Shown piece after piece: positions 20,035 to 30,820 of a stretch of DNA of 64,000 bases. Source of the stretch: Myxococcales bacterium (GTDB lineage Bacteria; Myxococcota_A; Polyangia; Polyangiales; JADJMO01); assembly GCA_016709545.1 (NCBI GenBank), contig JADJMO010000020.1, positions 119,769-183,768 on the forward strand, read 5' to 3'. The notes beneath the pieces are model-generated. The model was not told the DNA's origin and searched no databases. It worked only from the letters and a program-made list of their open reading frames with translations. The position numbers and the translations under genes are program-made. Numbering within the stretch: position 1 is the stretch's first letter; each line of letters starts with the position of its first letter.

Positions 20035-23000
20035 ATGCAGCCGCCCGAGAGGCAGGATGCGAAGGCCGCGGAGAACGCCGTCGTCGAACGCATCAAAGCG
20101 TGGGCCAAGCGCCCCACCGTGGCCGACACCGAGGTCCTCCTCGAAGAGCTGCGCGAGAACCCAGCGACGAAGGGCAACCACGTCGATGCGGTGTCGCGCG
20201 CCATCGCCCAGCGTCACGCCAAGGAGGGGCGCGTCATGCTCCTCCTCGGTCGTCTACAGCTGACCACGGGCAAGCTCGCCGACGCCCAGCAGACCCTGGT
20301 CGCCGCGGGGCGCATCGATCAGAAGGCCAGGGGGCCCTACCGCTACCTCGGCGAGGTGCTCCTGCGGCGCGGCGACGCCGGCCGTGCCGAGCGCATGCTC
20401 GAACGCTCGCAACAGCTCGAGGCTCTCGGCGACGACCTGCTCGAGGGTGGCTTCGATCCGAGCGACGAATGGCTCGCCCTCGCGAAGAAGCTCAAGCCCT
20501 TGCAAGAGGCGCAGGGCGAGGCCGCGGTGGTCGCCGAGCTGACCAAGCTGCTCGCGGAGCGGGCGGGGGGTGGACTCCAGAGCCGCCGGCCCACCGGGTC
20601 CCGCAGCCTGCCGCCGCCGAAACCGGTCGAGGATCCCGCGGAGGATCAGCCGACCCAGATCTCGACGATCCCGGACGAGCTCAAGGAGAAGATGCGGCCG
20701 GTCACGCAGTACGGCGCTGCCGGCGCCGCCGCGCCGCCGGTGCCCGCGGCGGCCGTTGCACCTCCGCCGCCCGCCATGCCCGAGTCGGCCCGCCCGAAGA
20801 CGGTGCCGCCCCCGATTCCGCGTTCGGTGCCCGCGCCGCCCGCCTTCCCCGAGCCGAGCTTCACCGAGCCCGTCATCGACCGCGCGCTGCCGTCGCTCGA
20901 CGAGGTGTCCGACGCGACCACGCTGCCGCGGGGCATCGCCGCGCCGATGGTCGTCTCCGATCACCCCACGCTCGGCTCCGACGAGGCCCTCGATCGCCCG
21001 CTCGTCCGGCGCCCGCCCGGCCCGCCCGGCCCACCGCCTCCCGCCGCACCGCGCATCGAACCGAAATCGCTCGTCGACGACGACGGTCCGACCGTCGCCC
21101 GTCCGCCGCAGGCCGCACAGGATCCCTCACCACTCCCCCAGCGGTTGCCGACCAACCCCGCGCGCGCGCTCCGCGCCGAGGCGGTCACCCTCGGCGATTC
21201 GGACGCCGCGCTGGTCGAGGCGCGGCACCTCTCGTCCCCGTTCGAGTCCAAGAAGCCCAACCCCTTCGAGCACGGCCCGCTGCTCGCGGCGCCGAGCCGC
21301 AAGGAAGACCCAGGTCGGGGGCACAAGGATTGGCAGAGCGACGAGGTCCTCGACGCCCTCGCGCGCGCGGGCATCTACGAGCCCGACGCCGCCGCCAAGG
21401 CGCCCGTCGCCTGGCTGTCGCGCAGCGAGGTCTCCCGCACCAAGCGCCGGGGTGCCTGGCTCTACGTGCTGCTGGGCGTCCTCGTCGTCGGCGGCATCGC
21501 GGGCTCGCTCTATGGAGGCGAGGTCTACAAGCAGCGCCGCCAGAAGGAGGCCGAGCAGGCCACCCAGCGCGCGGAGCTCGACGTCCGCAAGACCGGCATC
21601 GCGGCCCTCGAGCGCGCCGAGAAAGACCTCGGCAAGGCCTTCGAGCTCGACTCGCGCACGCTGCCCGGCGCGCGCGCGTGGCTGCAGGACCGCGTGCTGC
21701 GCTCGTACCTCTGGCCGAGCGAGAACCGCAAGGAGGGCGGCCTCGCCTCGGCGATCGAGCGCGCCAAGACCGTCGGCATCACCGAGCCCGAGCTCGCCTT
21801 CGCCCGCATGACGCTCGCGCTCACCAGCGACGACACGCCGTCGGCCGTGCAGCTCGCCAAGACCCTCACGCCCAAGGACGCCAGGTCCAAGGAAGACGCC
21901 TGGCGCGAGCTCGCCGTCGGCTGGGTGCTCGAGCGCGCCGGCGACTCCCGCTCCGTCGATCGCTACGCGCACGCCCTCGAGCTCGACCCCGACCTCGTCG
22001 CGGCGCAGCTCGCGCTCGCCAAGCTCGCCGCCCTCGCGGCCGACCCCGACCGGGTGACCAGGCTGCTCGCCAACGTGGAGGCCGACCTGGTCCCTGCGCG
22101 CGAGGACCTGCTCGCGCTCGCCAACCTGGCCAAGACCGGCACGGCCACCAAGCTCGGCGACCCGGCCGTGCGTCGCCCCGCGAACATCGCGTGGATCGCG
22201 CCCGCGCTCGCCGCGGCCGACCCGAAGGCCGATCCCGAGCAGAAGAAGAAGGACCTCTCGCGCGCGATGGGCCTGTCGCGCGAACCCGGCGATCTGACCA
22301 AGGTCGGTCGGCTCGCGCTGCTCGCGGGAGACGAGGCGACGGCTTCGCGGGCCGCGCTCCGCGCCCTCGAGGTGAGCCCCATCTTCCTCCCGGCGCGCGC
22401 GCTCGCGGCCCGCCTGGCGCTGCAGCTCGGTCGCCCCGACGACGCCGGTCGCGCGCTCGACGGTGTCACGGCCGAGGGCGACGCCGAGGTCACTGCCCTC
22501 CGCGCCTGGCTCGCCTACGAGCGCGGCGACTACGCGGGGCTCGCCGCGACCCTCGACGACCCGAAGGCGGGTTCGCTCGATCGAGCAGACCTGGCGGGCA
22601 TCGTGAAGCCGCTGCGCTGGGTCGTCGCGCACCACGCGAGCATGACGGCCAAGGACGTCGCGGAGCTCAAGACCCTCGGCGAGCTCGGGGAGCTCGGCCC
22701 GCTGGTCGCCTTCGACATGGCGATGGAGGCCGGCGAGGTCGCCACCGCCGAGACGTTCGGCAAGGGCTGGGGCGACGTGAGCCTGAAGCCCGCGCGGGCC
22801 CTGCGCCTCGCCCGGCTCGCGCGCCTCACCGGCAAGGGTGAGGAGGCCGACCGCCTCTCGAAAATCGCCGTGGAGCAGGGCACCGTGGTGCCGAGCGCCC
22901 TCGTCGAGCGCGTGCTCGTCCTGTGCGGCCTCGGCAAGGCGGCCGACGCGCTCGCCCTCCTCGGTCGCTACTCGCTCCTGGCGCCCGACGAGCAGCCCTG

Positions 23001-23226
23001 GCTGCGCGCCTACGTGACCGCGCAGTCCGGCAAGGTCGCCGACGCCAAGAAGCAAGTCGAAGCCCTCAAGGAGCCGGACAAGAAGGCGCCGTGGCCGGTG
23101 CGGCGCGACGCGCTCCTCGCGATGGCGGCCGTCGCCGACAAGCGGGCCAAGCCCTGGCTCAAGGAGCTGCTCAAGGAGCGCCCGAACGACCCCGACGTCC
23201 TCGGCGTGGCCAAGGTCCTGAAGTGA
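20035..23226 (+). CDS. large TPR protein with one central membrane helix
   Basis: 1063 residues. Residues 1-180 are helical TPR-like repeats (GRLQLTTGKLADAQQTLVAAGRI and the next repeat). Residues 190-440 are Pro/Ala-rich and probably disordered. A single transmembrane helix (WLYVLLGVLVVGGIAGSLYGG) lies at about 475-495. The remaining 560 residues are TPR-like repeats in the other compartment, most likely periplasm. No enzymatic motif is visible. The gene starts 15 bases after the HTH gene and may be cotranscribed with it. This looks like a scaffold across the inner membrane; the partner is unknown. Confidence 0.75.
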   Translation: MQPPERQDAKAAENAVVERIKAWAKRPTVADTEVLLEELRENPATKGNHVDAVSRAIAQRHAKEGRVMLLLGRLQLTTGKLADAQQTLVAAGRIDQKARGPYRYLGEVLLRRGDAGRAERMLERSQQLEALGDDLLEGGFDPSDEWLALAKKLKPLQEAQGEAAVVAELTKLLAERAGGGLQSRRPTGSRSLPPPKPVEDPAEDQPTQISTIPDELKEKMRPVTQYGAAGAAAPPVPAAAVAPPPPAMPESARPKTVPPPIPRSVPAPPAFPEPSFTEPVIDRALPSLDEVSDATTLPRGIAAPMVVSDHPTLGSDEALDRPLVRRPPGPPGPPPPAAPRIEPKSLVDDDGPTVARPPQAAQDPSPLPQRLPTNPARALRAEAVTLGDSDAALVEARHLSSPFESKKPNPFEHGPLLAAPSRKEDPGRGHKDWQSDEVLDALARAGIYEPDAAAKAPVAWLSRSEVSRTKRRGAWLYVLLGVLVVGGIAGSLYGGEVYKQRRQKEAEQATQRAELDVRKTGIAALERAEKDLGKAFELDSRTLPGARAWLQDRVLRSYLWPSENRKEGGLASAIERAKTVGITEPELAFARMTLALTSDDTPSAVQLAKTLTPKDARSKEDAWRELAVGWVLERAGDSRSVDRYAHALELDPDLVAAQLALAKLAALAADPDRVTRLLANVEADLVPAREDLLALANLAKTGTATKLGDPAVRRPANIAWIAPALAAADPKADPEQKKKDLSRAMGLSREPGDLTKVGRLALLAGDEATASRAALRALEVSPIFLPARALAARLALQLGRPDDAGRALDGVTAEGDAEVTALRAWLAYERGDYAGLAATLDDPKAGSLDRADLAGIVKPLRWVVAHHASMTAKDVAELKTLGELGELGPLVAFDMAMEAGEVATAETFGKGWGDVSLKPARALRLARLARLTGKGEEADRLSKIAVEQGTVVPSALVERVLVLCGLGKAADALALLGRYSLLAPDEQPWLRAYVTAQSGKVADAKKQVEALKEPDKKAPWPVRRDALLAMAAVADKRAKPWLKELLKERPNDPDVLGVAKVLK

Positions 23227-23256
23227 TTCTCTGATGGCGAGCGCATCCGAGCCGTC

Positions 23257-24501
23257 ATGACCGAGCCGAAGCCTGTTCGGACGGCGAGCGTCGCGCTCGT
23301 CCTCCTGGTCATCTTCCTCGACACCCTCGGCATCGGGGTGATCATCCCGGTGCTGCCGCGCCTCGTCGCGAGCTTCGTGGGGGGAGACCTGGCCGCCGGG
23401 TCGCGCTGGTACGGCGTGCTCTCGGCCACCTACTCGTCGATGCAGTTCATGTTCGCGCCGGCCATCGGCGCGCTGAGCGATCGGTTCGGCCGCCGTACGG
23501 TCATCCTCGGTTCGCTCGCGGGGGCGGCCACCAACTACGTGCTCACCATCTTCGCGCCCTCGCTCGCCTGGCTGTTCGTCGGGCGGGTGATCGCGGGCGT
23601 GAGCGGCGCGAGCTTCTCGGCGGCCACCGCGTACATCGCCGACGTCACCCCCCCCGAGAAGCGCGCCCAGAACTTCGGGCTCGTCGGCGCCATGTTCGGG
23701 CTCGGGTTCATCGTGGGCCCGGCCGTCGGCGGGCTCCTCGGGCGCATCGATCTGCGCGCCCCGTTCGCGCTCGCCGCGCTGCTCAACGCCGCGAATTTCG
23801 CCTACGGCGTGTTCGTGCTGCCAGAGTCGCTGCCGAAGGAGCGCCGGCGCGCGTTCTCGTTCAAGCGGGCCAACCCCGTGGGCGCGCTGCTCGGCCTGCG
23901 GCGCAACCCCGTGCTCCTCGGGCTCTCGGGCACCATCGTCCTCAGCTACCTGTCGCAGTCGATCCTGCAGTCGGTCTGGGCGCTCCACACCCAGAACCGC
24001 TTCGGGTGGTCGACCCTCGACGTGGGCCTCTCGCTCACCGCGGTCGGCGTCGCGGCGGCCACCGTGCAGGGCGGCATGGTGCGGCCCACGGTGCGCAGGT
24101 TCGGCGAACGTCGCACGATGATCTTCGCGCTCACCTGCAGCGGCCTCGGGTTCGTCGGCTTCGGCGTCGCGTGGCAGGCCTGGGCGCTCTACGCGATCAT
24201 CCTGCCCTTCGCGCTCGGCGGGCTCGCGGGGCCGGCCACGCAGGCGATCCTCACCCGCGCGGTCGATCCGAGCGAGCAGGGCGAGCTGCAGGGCACGCTC
24301 GCGAGCCTGCAGAGCGCCACCTACGTGCTCGGGCCGCTCATCTCCACGCGCCTGTTCGCGCGGTTCTCCACCGCGGGCTCGCACCCCTACATCCCGGGCG
24401 CCGCGTTCTTCGCGGCGGCGGTCCTCACGTTCACCGGCCTCCTGCTCGCGCTGCGCCTGTTCGCGCGTCAGCGCTCGATCGACCCCACCCTCACGGCGTG
24501 A
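23257..24501 (+). CDS. MFS transporter, TetA-like
   Basis: 414 residues with about twelve hydrophobic helices. The motif GALSDRFGRRTV between helices 2 and 3 is the MFS motif A (GxxxDRxGRR), and FVGRVIAGVSGA and IADVTPPEKRAQNFGLVGAMFGLGFIVGP match the drug:H+ antiporter (TCR/TetA) group. Probable inner-membrane drug or metabolite exporter driven by protons; substrate not predictable. It ends three bases from the convergent ferredoxin gene. Confidence 0.8.
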   Translation: MTEPKPVRTASVALVLLVIFLDTLGIGVIIPVLPRLVASFVGGDLAAGSRWYGVLSATYSSMQFMFAPAIGALSDRFGRRTVILGSLAGAATNYVLTIFAPSLAWLFVGRVIAGVSGASFSAATAYIADVTPPEKRAQNFGLVGAMFGLGFIVGPAVGGLLGRIDLRAPFALAALLNAANFAYGVFVLPESLPKERRRAFSFKRANPVGALLGLRRNPVLLGLSGTIVLSYLSQSILQSVWALHTQNRFGWSTLDVGLSLTAVGVAAATVQGGMVRPTVRRFGERRTMIFALTCSGLGFVGFGVAWQAWALYAIILPFALGGLAGPATQAILTRAVDPSEQGELQGTLASLQSATYVLGPLISTRLFARFSTAGSHPYIPGAAFFAAAVLTFTGLLLALRLFARQRSIDPTLTA

Positions 24502-24504
24502 CGG

Positions 24505-24840
24505 TCACTTCGACTCGTCGAAGTCGTCGTCTGCGATCACGAGGCGCTCGACGCGCTCACCCTTGCGCAGGGCCTCGACGATCTCGGGGACGTCGGCGAG
24601 GGTGACCTTGCCGTAGAAATAGCCTTCCGGCGACACGCCGACGACGACCCCCTGGTGGCAGACGTCGAGGCAGCTCGAGGTGCAGGCGCGCGCGTGCTCG
24701 CGGGCGAGGCCCTGCTTGCCGAGCTCCGCCTTGAGGGCCGCGTGGACCTCCTCGCTGCCGCGCGCGGCGCAGGAGCCCTTGGGGTGGCCGTCGGCGCGCC
24801 GGTTGTTGCAGACGAAGAGGTAGCGTTCGCGCTTGGGCAT
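24505..24840 (-). CDS. thioredoxin-like [2Fe-2S] ferredoxin
   Basis: 111 residues of the thioredoxin-fold [2Fe-2S] ferredoxin family. Five cysteines: Cys11 (FVCNN), Cys24 (GSCAARG), Cys53, Cys57 (ACTSSCLDV) and Cys61; four with this spacing bind the cluster. Soluble electron carrier; its partner enzyme is not evident here. ATG start overlaps the stop of coaX, so the two are cotranscribed. The acidic tail (DDDFDESK) is unremarkable. Confidence 0.8.
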   Translation of the reverse strand: MPKRERYLFVCNNRRADGHPKGSCAARGSEEVHAALKAELGKQGLAREHARACTSSCLDVCHQGVVVGVSPEGYFYGKVTLADVPEIVEALRKGERVERLVIADDDFDESK

Positions 24841-25646
24841 CAGTGGTGTCCGGCGTTGCGTTCGTGGAGCAGGCGGAGGCCGACGAGGGTGAGGTCGTCG
24901 TCCACCTCCTCGATCGCGCTCGACTCGCCCGCGATGAGGTTCGCGAGGCCGCCGGTGGCGAGGCAGCGGAGCGGGTACTGCGCCTCGGCGCGCAGCCGCG
25001 CGACCATGCCGTCGACCAGCGCGACGTAGCCGAAGAACAGCCCCGACTGCATGGCGTGCAGCGTGTTCTTCCCGATGGCGCGGGGAGGGCGGGCGACCTC
25101 CACGCGCGGCAGCTTGGCGGCGCGGGCGAACAGCGCGTCGGCGCTGATGAGGATGCCGGGGCAGATCACGCCGCCGACGTATTCGCCCTTGCGCGAGACG
25201 ACGTCGAAGGTGGTGGCCGTGCCGAAGTCGACGACGACGACCCCGGACTCGCCGTCGCCCGATCGAATCACCCGGTCGTGGGCCGCGACCGCGTTGACGA
25301 TGCGGTCGGCGCCCACCTCGCGCGGGTTGTCGATGAGGATGGAGACGCCGGTGCGGGTGCCCGGGCCGACGACCATCGGCGCGAGGCCGAACGCGCGCTG
25401 GCAGAGCTGGCCGATGGTGTCGGTGAGCGTGGGCACCACGCTCGCCACGATGGCGCCCGTGATCTTCGAGCGGTCGACGCCCTCGAGCTCGAGGAGCTGG
25501 CGGACGAGCACGGCGTACTCGTCGCTGGTGCGGTTGCGGGCACTCTCGAACCGGAAGCGGTGGCGCAACACGGCGCCGTCGAAGAGCCCCAACGTGACGT
25601 TGGTGTTCCCGATGTCGATCGCGACGAGCACGCCCCTGGTTAGCAC
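24840..25646 (-). CDS. coaX: type III pantothenate kinase
   Basis: 268 residues. Phosphorylates pantothenate in the first step of CoA synthesis, without feedback by CoA. Family motifs: AIDIGNTNVTLGLFDG (phosphate 1), GADRIVNAVAA, VVVDFGTATTFDVV (phosphate 2), GGVICPGI and ATGGLANLI. The start is either GTG 25646 or GTG 25631; the shorter form begins directly at LVAIDIGNTN, as in most homologues. Divergent from mpl. Confidence 0.9.
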   Translation of the reverse strand: MLTRGVLVAIDIGNTNVTLGLFDGAVLRHRFRFESARNRTSDEYAVLVRQLLELEGVDRSKITGAIVASVVPTLTDTIGQLCQRAFGLAPMVVGPGTRTGVSILIDNPREVGADRIVNAVAAHDRVIRSGDGESGVVVVDFGTATTFDVVSRKGEYVGGVICPGILISADALFARAAKLPRVEVARPPRAIGKNTLHAMQSGLFFGYVALVDGMVARLRAEAQYPLRCLATGGLANLIAGESSAIEEVDDDLTLVGLRLLHERNAGHH

Positions 25647-25672
25647 GCAAGCGTCCGTGATAGGAACGCCGC

Positions 25673-27148
25673 ATGCGCGTCCACCTCATCGGGGTCTCGG
25701 GGGCGGGAATGGCGCCGCTGGCCGGCCTCCTCCACGACGCGGGCCACGAGGTCGAGGGCTCGGATGCCTCGTTCGATCCGCCCATGGGGCCCTTGCTGCC
25801 GACCTGGGGGGTGAAGACCCGGGAGGGCCTGGGAGACCCGGAGCTGGTGGTGGTCGGCAACGTCTGTCGCAAGGACCACCCGCTGGTGCTCGAGGCCGAG
25901 GCGCGGGGGATCCGCCGCATCTCGATGCCGACGGCGCTGCGTGAGCTCGTCACCAGGGAGCGTCCGGTGGTCGCGGTGTGCGGCACCCACGGCAAGACCA
26001 CCACGACCGCGCTGCTCGCGCACCTCCTCGACGGCGCCGGCCTCGAGCCGGGCTGGTTGATCGGCGGCGTGCCGCTGGTGCCCTCGGGCGCCCGCCCGTT
26101 CGCGCTCGGCCGCGCCCAGCGCTCTCTCTCCGCGCCCACCCCGCTCGCGCCGTTCGTGGTGGAGGGCGACGAGTACGACTCGGCGTTCTTCGAGAAGGTC
26201 CCCAAGGTGTGGGGCTACGCGCCGCGCGTCGCCATCCTCACCTCGATCGAACACGACCACGTCGACATCTACCCCGACGAAGAGAGCTATTTCGCCGCGT
26301 TCCGGGGCATGATCGAGCGGCTGCCCGACGGAGGGCTCCTGGTGGCCAACGCGGCCGACCCGCTGGTGGTGCGCGTGGTGGGCGAGGCGCGCACCGCGGC
26401 CCGCGTGGTCTGGTACGCGGCGTCCGACGTCGCCGGGCGCCCGTTCCCCTCGGGCCAGGCGCACCTCGACGAGCCCGTCGTCTGGACCGCCAACGAGGTC
26501 GGGCTCCGTGGCGACGGCGACGTGCTGCAGCCCTTCGATCTGTTCGTCGGACCGAGCTCGGCGGGGCGCTTCGGGGTCGGCGTGTTCGGCGCGCACAACG
26601 TGGCCAACGCGCTCGCCGCCATCGCCGTCACCAGCGAGGCGTTCGGCCTGCCCGTACGCGAGACGGCCACCCGCGCGAGCGGTTTCCGCGGAGTCAAGCG
26701 GCGCCTCGAGCAGCACCTCGACGGGCGCGCGGGCAGGGGGGTCGTGCTCTACGACGACTTCGCTCACCACCCGACGGCGGTCGACGCCACCCTGCGCGCC
26801 GTGCGCGCGCGCCACCACCGCGCCCGGATCGTCGCCGTCTACGAGCCGCGCAGCGCCACCGCGTGCCGCGCGATGCACCAGGCCGGGTACACGACGGCCT
26901 TCGGGCCGGCCGACGTCGTCGTGCTGCCGCCGCTCGGTCGCAGCACCATTCCCGCCGACGAGCGCCTCGATCTCGATCGCCTCGAGCGCGACCTCGTCGC
27001 GCAGGGCAAGCAGGTGGTCCGGGCCGCTTCGGTGGGCGAGGTGCCCGCCGCGGTGGGCGAGGTCGCCGCGGAGGGCAGCGTGGTGGTCGTCATGTCCAAC
27101 GGCGCGTTCGGCGGCGTCGTCGCCAGTCTCACGGGAGCCCTCCGATGA
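25673..27148 (+). CDS. mpl: UDP-MurNAc:L-Ala-gamma-D-Glu-meso-DAP ligase
   Basis: 491 residues of the Mur ligase family. Mpl recycles peptidoglycan by joining the recovered tripeptide to UDP-MurNAc, in the cytosol. The N-terminus has HLIGVSGAGMAPLAGLL. The ATP loop CGTHGKTTTTALLAHLL is at about 103, then EGDEYDSAFFEK and SIEHDHVDIYPD, the usual central motifs. ALxxF-type motifs in the C-terminal domain (VVLYDDFAHHPTAVDATLRAVR) distinguish Mpl from MurC. The stop overlaps the next gene as ATGA. Confidence 0.9.
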   Translation: MRVHLIGVSGAGMAPLAGLLHDAGHEVEGSDASFDPPMGPLLPTWGVKTREGLGDPELVVVGNVCRKDHPLVLEAEARGIRRISMPTALRELVTRERPVVAVCGTHGKTTTTALLAHLLDGAGLEPGWLIGGVPLVPSGARPFALGRAQRSLSAPTPLAPFVVEGDEYDSAFFEKVPKVWGYAPRVAILTSIEHDHVDIYPDEESYFAAFRGMIERLPDGGLLVANAADPLVVRVVGEARTAARVVWYAASDVAGRPFPSGQAHLDEPVVWTANEVGLRGDGDVLQPFDLFVGPSSAGRFGVGVFGAHNVANALAAIAVTSEAFGLPVRETATRASGFRGVKRRLEQHLDGRAGRGVVLYDDFAHHPTAVDATLRAVRARHHRARIVAVYEPRSATACRAMHQAGYTTAFGPADVVVLPPLGRSTIPADERLDLDRLERDLVAQGKQVVRAASVGEVPAAVGEVAAEGSVVVVMSNGAFGGVVASLTGALR

Positions 27149-27981
27149 ACGAAGACACCCTCCTCGAGCTGCTCTCGCTGGCCCGCGAGGCCGCCGCGGC
27201 CGGCGCCCGCGAGATGGAGCAGCGCGCGCGCCACCTCACCGGCGTGCGCACGCAGTACGCGCTCAAGGCCTCGTCGATCGATCTGGTGACCGACTGCGAC
27301 CGCGCGTCGGAGGCCGCCATCCTGCCGATCCTGAAGCGCAGCGGGCTGCCGATCGTCGCCGAGGAGTCCGCGCAGGGCATCCCCGACGCCGAGGCCATCT
27401 GGTTCGTCGACCCGCTCGACGGCACCACCAACTTCGCGCACGGGCACCCGTTCCACTGCGCCTCGGTCGGCCTCGCGATCAAGGGCGCGCCGCGGCTCGG
27501 CGTCGTGCACGCGCCCATGCTCGGGGTGGTGTGGAGCGCGGTGTCCGACCTGCGCGGCACCCGCCGCGATCTGTTCCGCAACAAGGAGCAGTGGCTCGCG
27601 GTCTCCGAGGTGAGCGAGCTCGAGCAGACGCTGCTCGCCACCGGGTTCCCCATCGACCGCCGCGAGAGCACCGACGACAACACCGGCGCGTTCGGCGCGC
27701 TCCTCAAGCGGGCGCACGGCGTGCTGCGGTGCGGCAGCGCCGCGCTCGATCTCGCGCTGGTGGCCGACGGCACGTTCGACGCGTACTGGGAGCGCAAGCT
27801 CGGCCCGTGGGACGTCGCGGCCGGGGCGGCGCTCGTCCTCGCCGCCGGCGGCAAGGTCACCGACCCCTGGGGCCGTCCGATCCTGGTCCCCGAGGGGCGC
27901 GTCCTCGCGAGCAACGGCCGGGTCCACGGCGCGGTGCTCGGCGCGATCGCCAAGCACCAGCCGGAGCCGCCGCCACGATGA
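27145..27981 (+). CDS. inositol monophosphatase family (SuhB-like)
   Basis: 278 residues. Mg-dependent sugar/inositol phosphatase fold with the metal site VAEESAQG, IWFVDPLDGTTNFAHG and, at the C-terminus, GPWDVAAGAALVLAAGGKVTDPWG. Likely substrates are inositol-1-phosphate or related sugar phosphates. In many bacteria SuhB also associates with the NusA antitermination complex, but nothing here shows that. ATG overlaps the mpl stop and the stop overlaps plsC. Confidence 0.85.
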   Translation: MNEDTLLELLSLAREAAAAGAREMEQRARHLTGVRTQYALKASSIDLVTDCDRASEAAILPILKRSGLPIVAEESAQGIPDAEAIWFVDPLDGTTNFAHGHPFHCASVGLAIKGAPRLGVVHAPMLGVVWSAVSDLRGTRRDLFRNKEQWLAVSEVSELEQTLLATGFPIDRRESTDDNTGAFGALLKRAHGVLRCGSAALDLALVADGTFDAYWERKLGPWDVAAGAALVLAAGGKVTDPWGRPILVPEGRVLASNGRVHGAVLGAIAKHQPEPPPR

Positions 27982-28715
27982 ACGCACGGGCCGCGCTGCG
28001 CAGCTCGATCCTCGCCTCGGTCTCGGCGTCGATGGCCGCCACGCTGGTCGTGGAGGAGCGCCTGCGCACGGTCGACGACGCGCGTCGCGACCGGTACGTG
28101 CGCACCTGGGCGAAGATCGCGCTCCGCACCCTCGGCGTGGAGGTCGCGCACGTGGGTGAGATCCCGCCGGTGCAAGGCCCGCGGCTGGTGGTCGCCAACC
28201 ACCGCTCGACGCTCGACATCCTCCTGATGCTGGCCACCTTCGGCGGGCACCTGCTCGCCAAGGGCGAGATGGAGCACTGGCCGATCGCGGGCACGCTCGC
28301 CAAGATGGCCGGCACGCTGTTCGTCGACCGCGCGGACGCCCAGAGCGGCGCGACCGCGATCCGCGCGATGAAGGAGAAGCTCGAGAAGGGGCGCCTCGTG
28401 GGGGTGTTCCCCGAGGGCACCACCTTCGTGGGCGACGAGGTGCGGCCGTTCCACGCCGGGGCGTTCATGGCCATCGCGCGGGTCCGCGGCGAGGTGCTGC
28501 CGGTGGGGCTCGCGTATGCGAGCGAGGACTCGCATTACCGCGAGGAGCCCATCGACGAGCACTACGCGCGCGTGGCCGGCGCGCACAAGACGCACGTGGC
28601 GCTGTCGATCGGCACGCCCATCGCGGCCAAAGGCGCGATTGCGGCCCTCGCCGAGACCAGCCGCGGCGCGGTGCAGGACCAGGTGCACCGCGCCCGCGCG
28701 TGGCTCGGCCGCTAG
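27978..28715 (+). CDS. plsC: 1-acylglycerol-3-phosphate acyltransferase
   Basis: 245 residues. Acylates lysophosphatidate to phosphatidate at the inner membrane. The catalytic motif NHRSTLD (HxxxxD) and the substrate motif FPEGTTF are both intact, with the expected spacing; KMAGTLFVDR is the third family motif. Last gene of the mpl-suhB-plsC operon (ATGA overlaps), followed by a palindromic terminator candidate. Confidence 0.9.
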   Translation: MNARAALRSSILASVSASMAATLVVEERLRTVDDARRDRYVRTWAKIALRTLGVEVAHVGEIPPVQGPRLVVANHRSTLDILLMLATFGGHLLAKGEMEHWPIAGTLAKMAGTLFVDRADAQSGATAIRAMKEKLEKGRLVGVFPEGTTFVGDEVRPFHAGAFMAIARVRGEVLPVGLAYASEDSHYREEPIDEHYARVAGAHKTHVALSIGTPIAAKGAIAALAETSRGAVQDQVHRARAWLGR

Positions 28716-28747
28716 CCAATTCGGCGGCGGAGCGACAAGGCAAAGCA

Positions 28748-28773
28748 CTCGGCCGCCCTCGAGGACGGCCGAG
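28748..28773. terminator. bidirectional terminator candidate
   Basis: Perfect eight-base arms CTCGGCCG and CGGCCGAG with a ten-base loop, in the gap between convergent plsC and the acyl-CoA dehydrogenase. No long T run follows on either strand, so it may be Rho-assisted or only a barrier hairpin. Confidence 0.45.
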
Positions 28774-28792
28774 CACCACAACCAGGTTCAGA

Positions 28793-30652
<1,860 letters not shown>

Positions 30653-30673
30653 GGGGCCTCCTCATCACGAGTC

Positions 30674-30691
30674 CCCCTCGCGAGCGAGGGG
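30674..30691. promoter_or_regulatory. 18-bp palindrome in the acyl-CoA dehydrogenase leader
   Basis: CCCCTCGC-GA-GCGAGGGG, perfect arms of eight bases. It lies 22-39 bases upstream of the GTG start, so it is an operator or an RNA hairpin in the leader. Confidence 0.45.
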
Positions 30692-30706
30692 CAGGGAGCG
30701 AAATCC

Positions 30707-30724
30707 ATGGCGATGAATCGCCAT
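30707..30724. promoter_or_regulatory. second 18-bp palindrome, operator candidate
   Basis: ATGGCGAT-GA-ATCGCCAT, perfect arms of eight bases and the same two-base centre as the neighbouring palindrome. Its position 55-72 bases before the dehydrogenase start suits a repressor operator, for example of a TetR-type fatty-acid regulator; no such regulator is encoded in the window. Confidence 0.5.
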
Positions 30725-30820
30725 TCAGTCGCTAGCTTTGGGTGGCCGGCGCATCGCGTCAAGGGGGGCCGGGGTTGGCCATTGCTGGCCTTGGCGTCGG
30801 GCAGCTAGCGTGCCGCCCCG

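Noticed and set aside
19677..22841. A 1054-residue plus-strand frame overlapping the TPR gene.
   Set aside because: Arg/Pro/Ala-rich shadow of the real frame 20035-23226, with no domain content.
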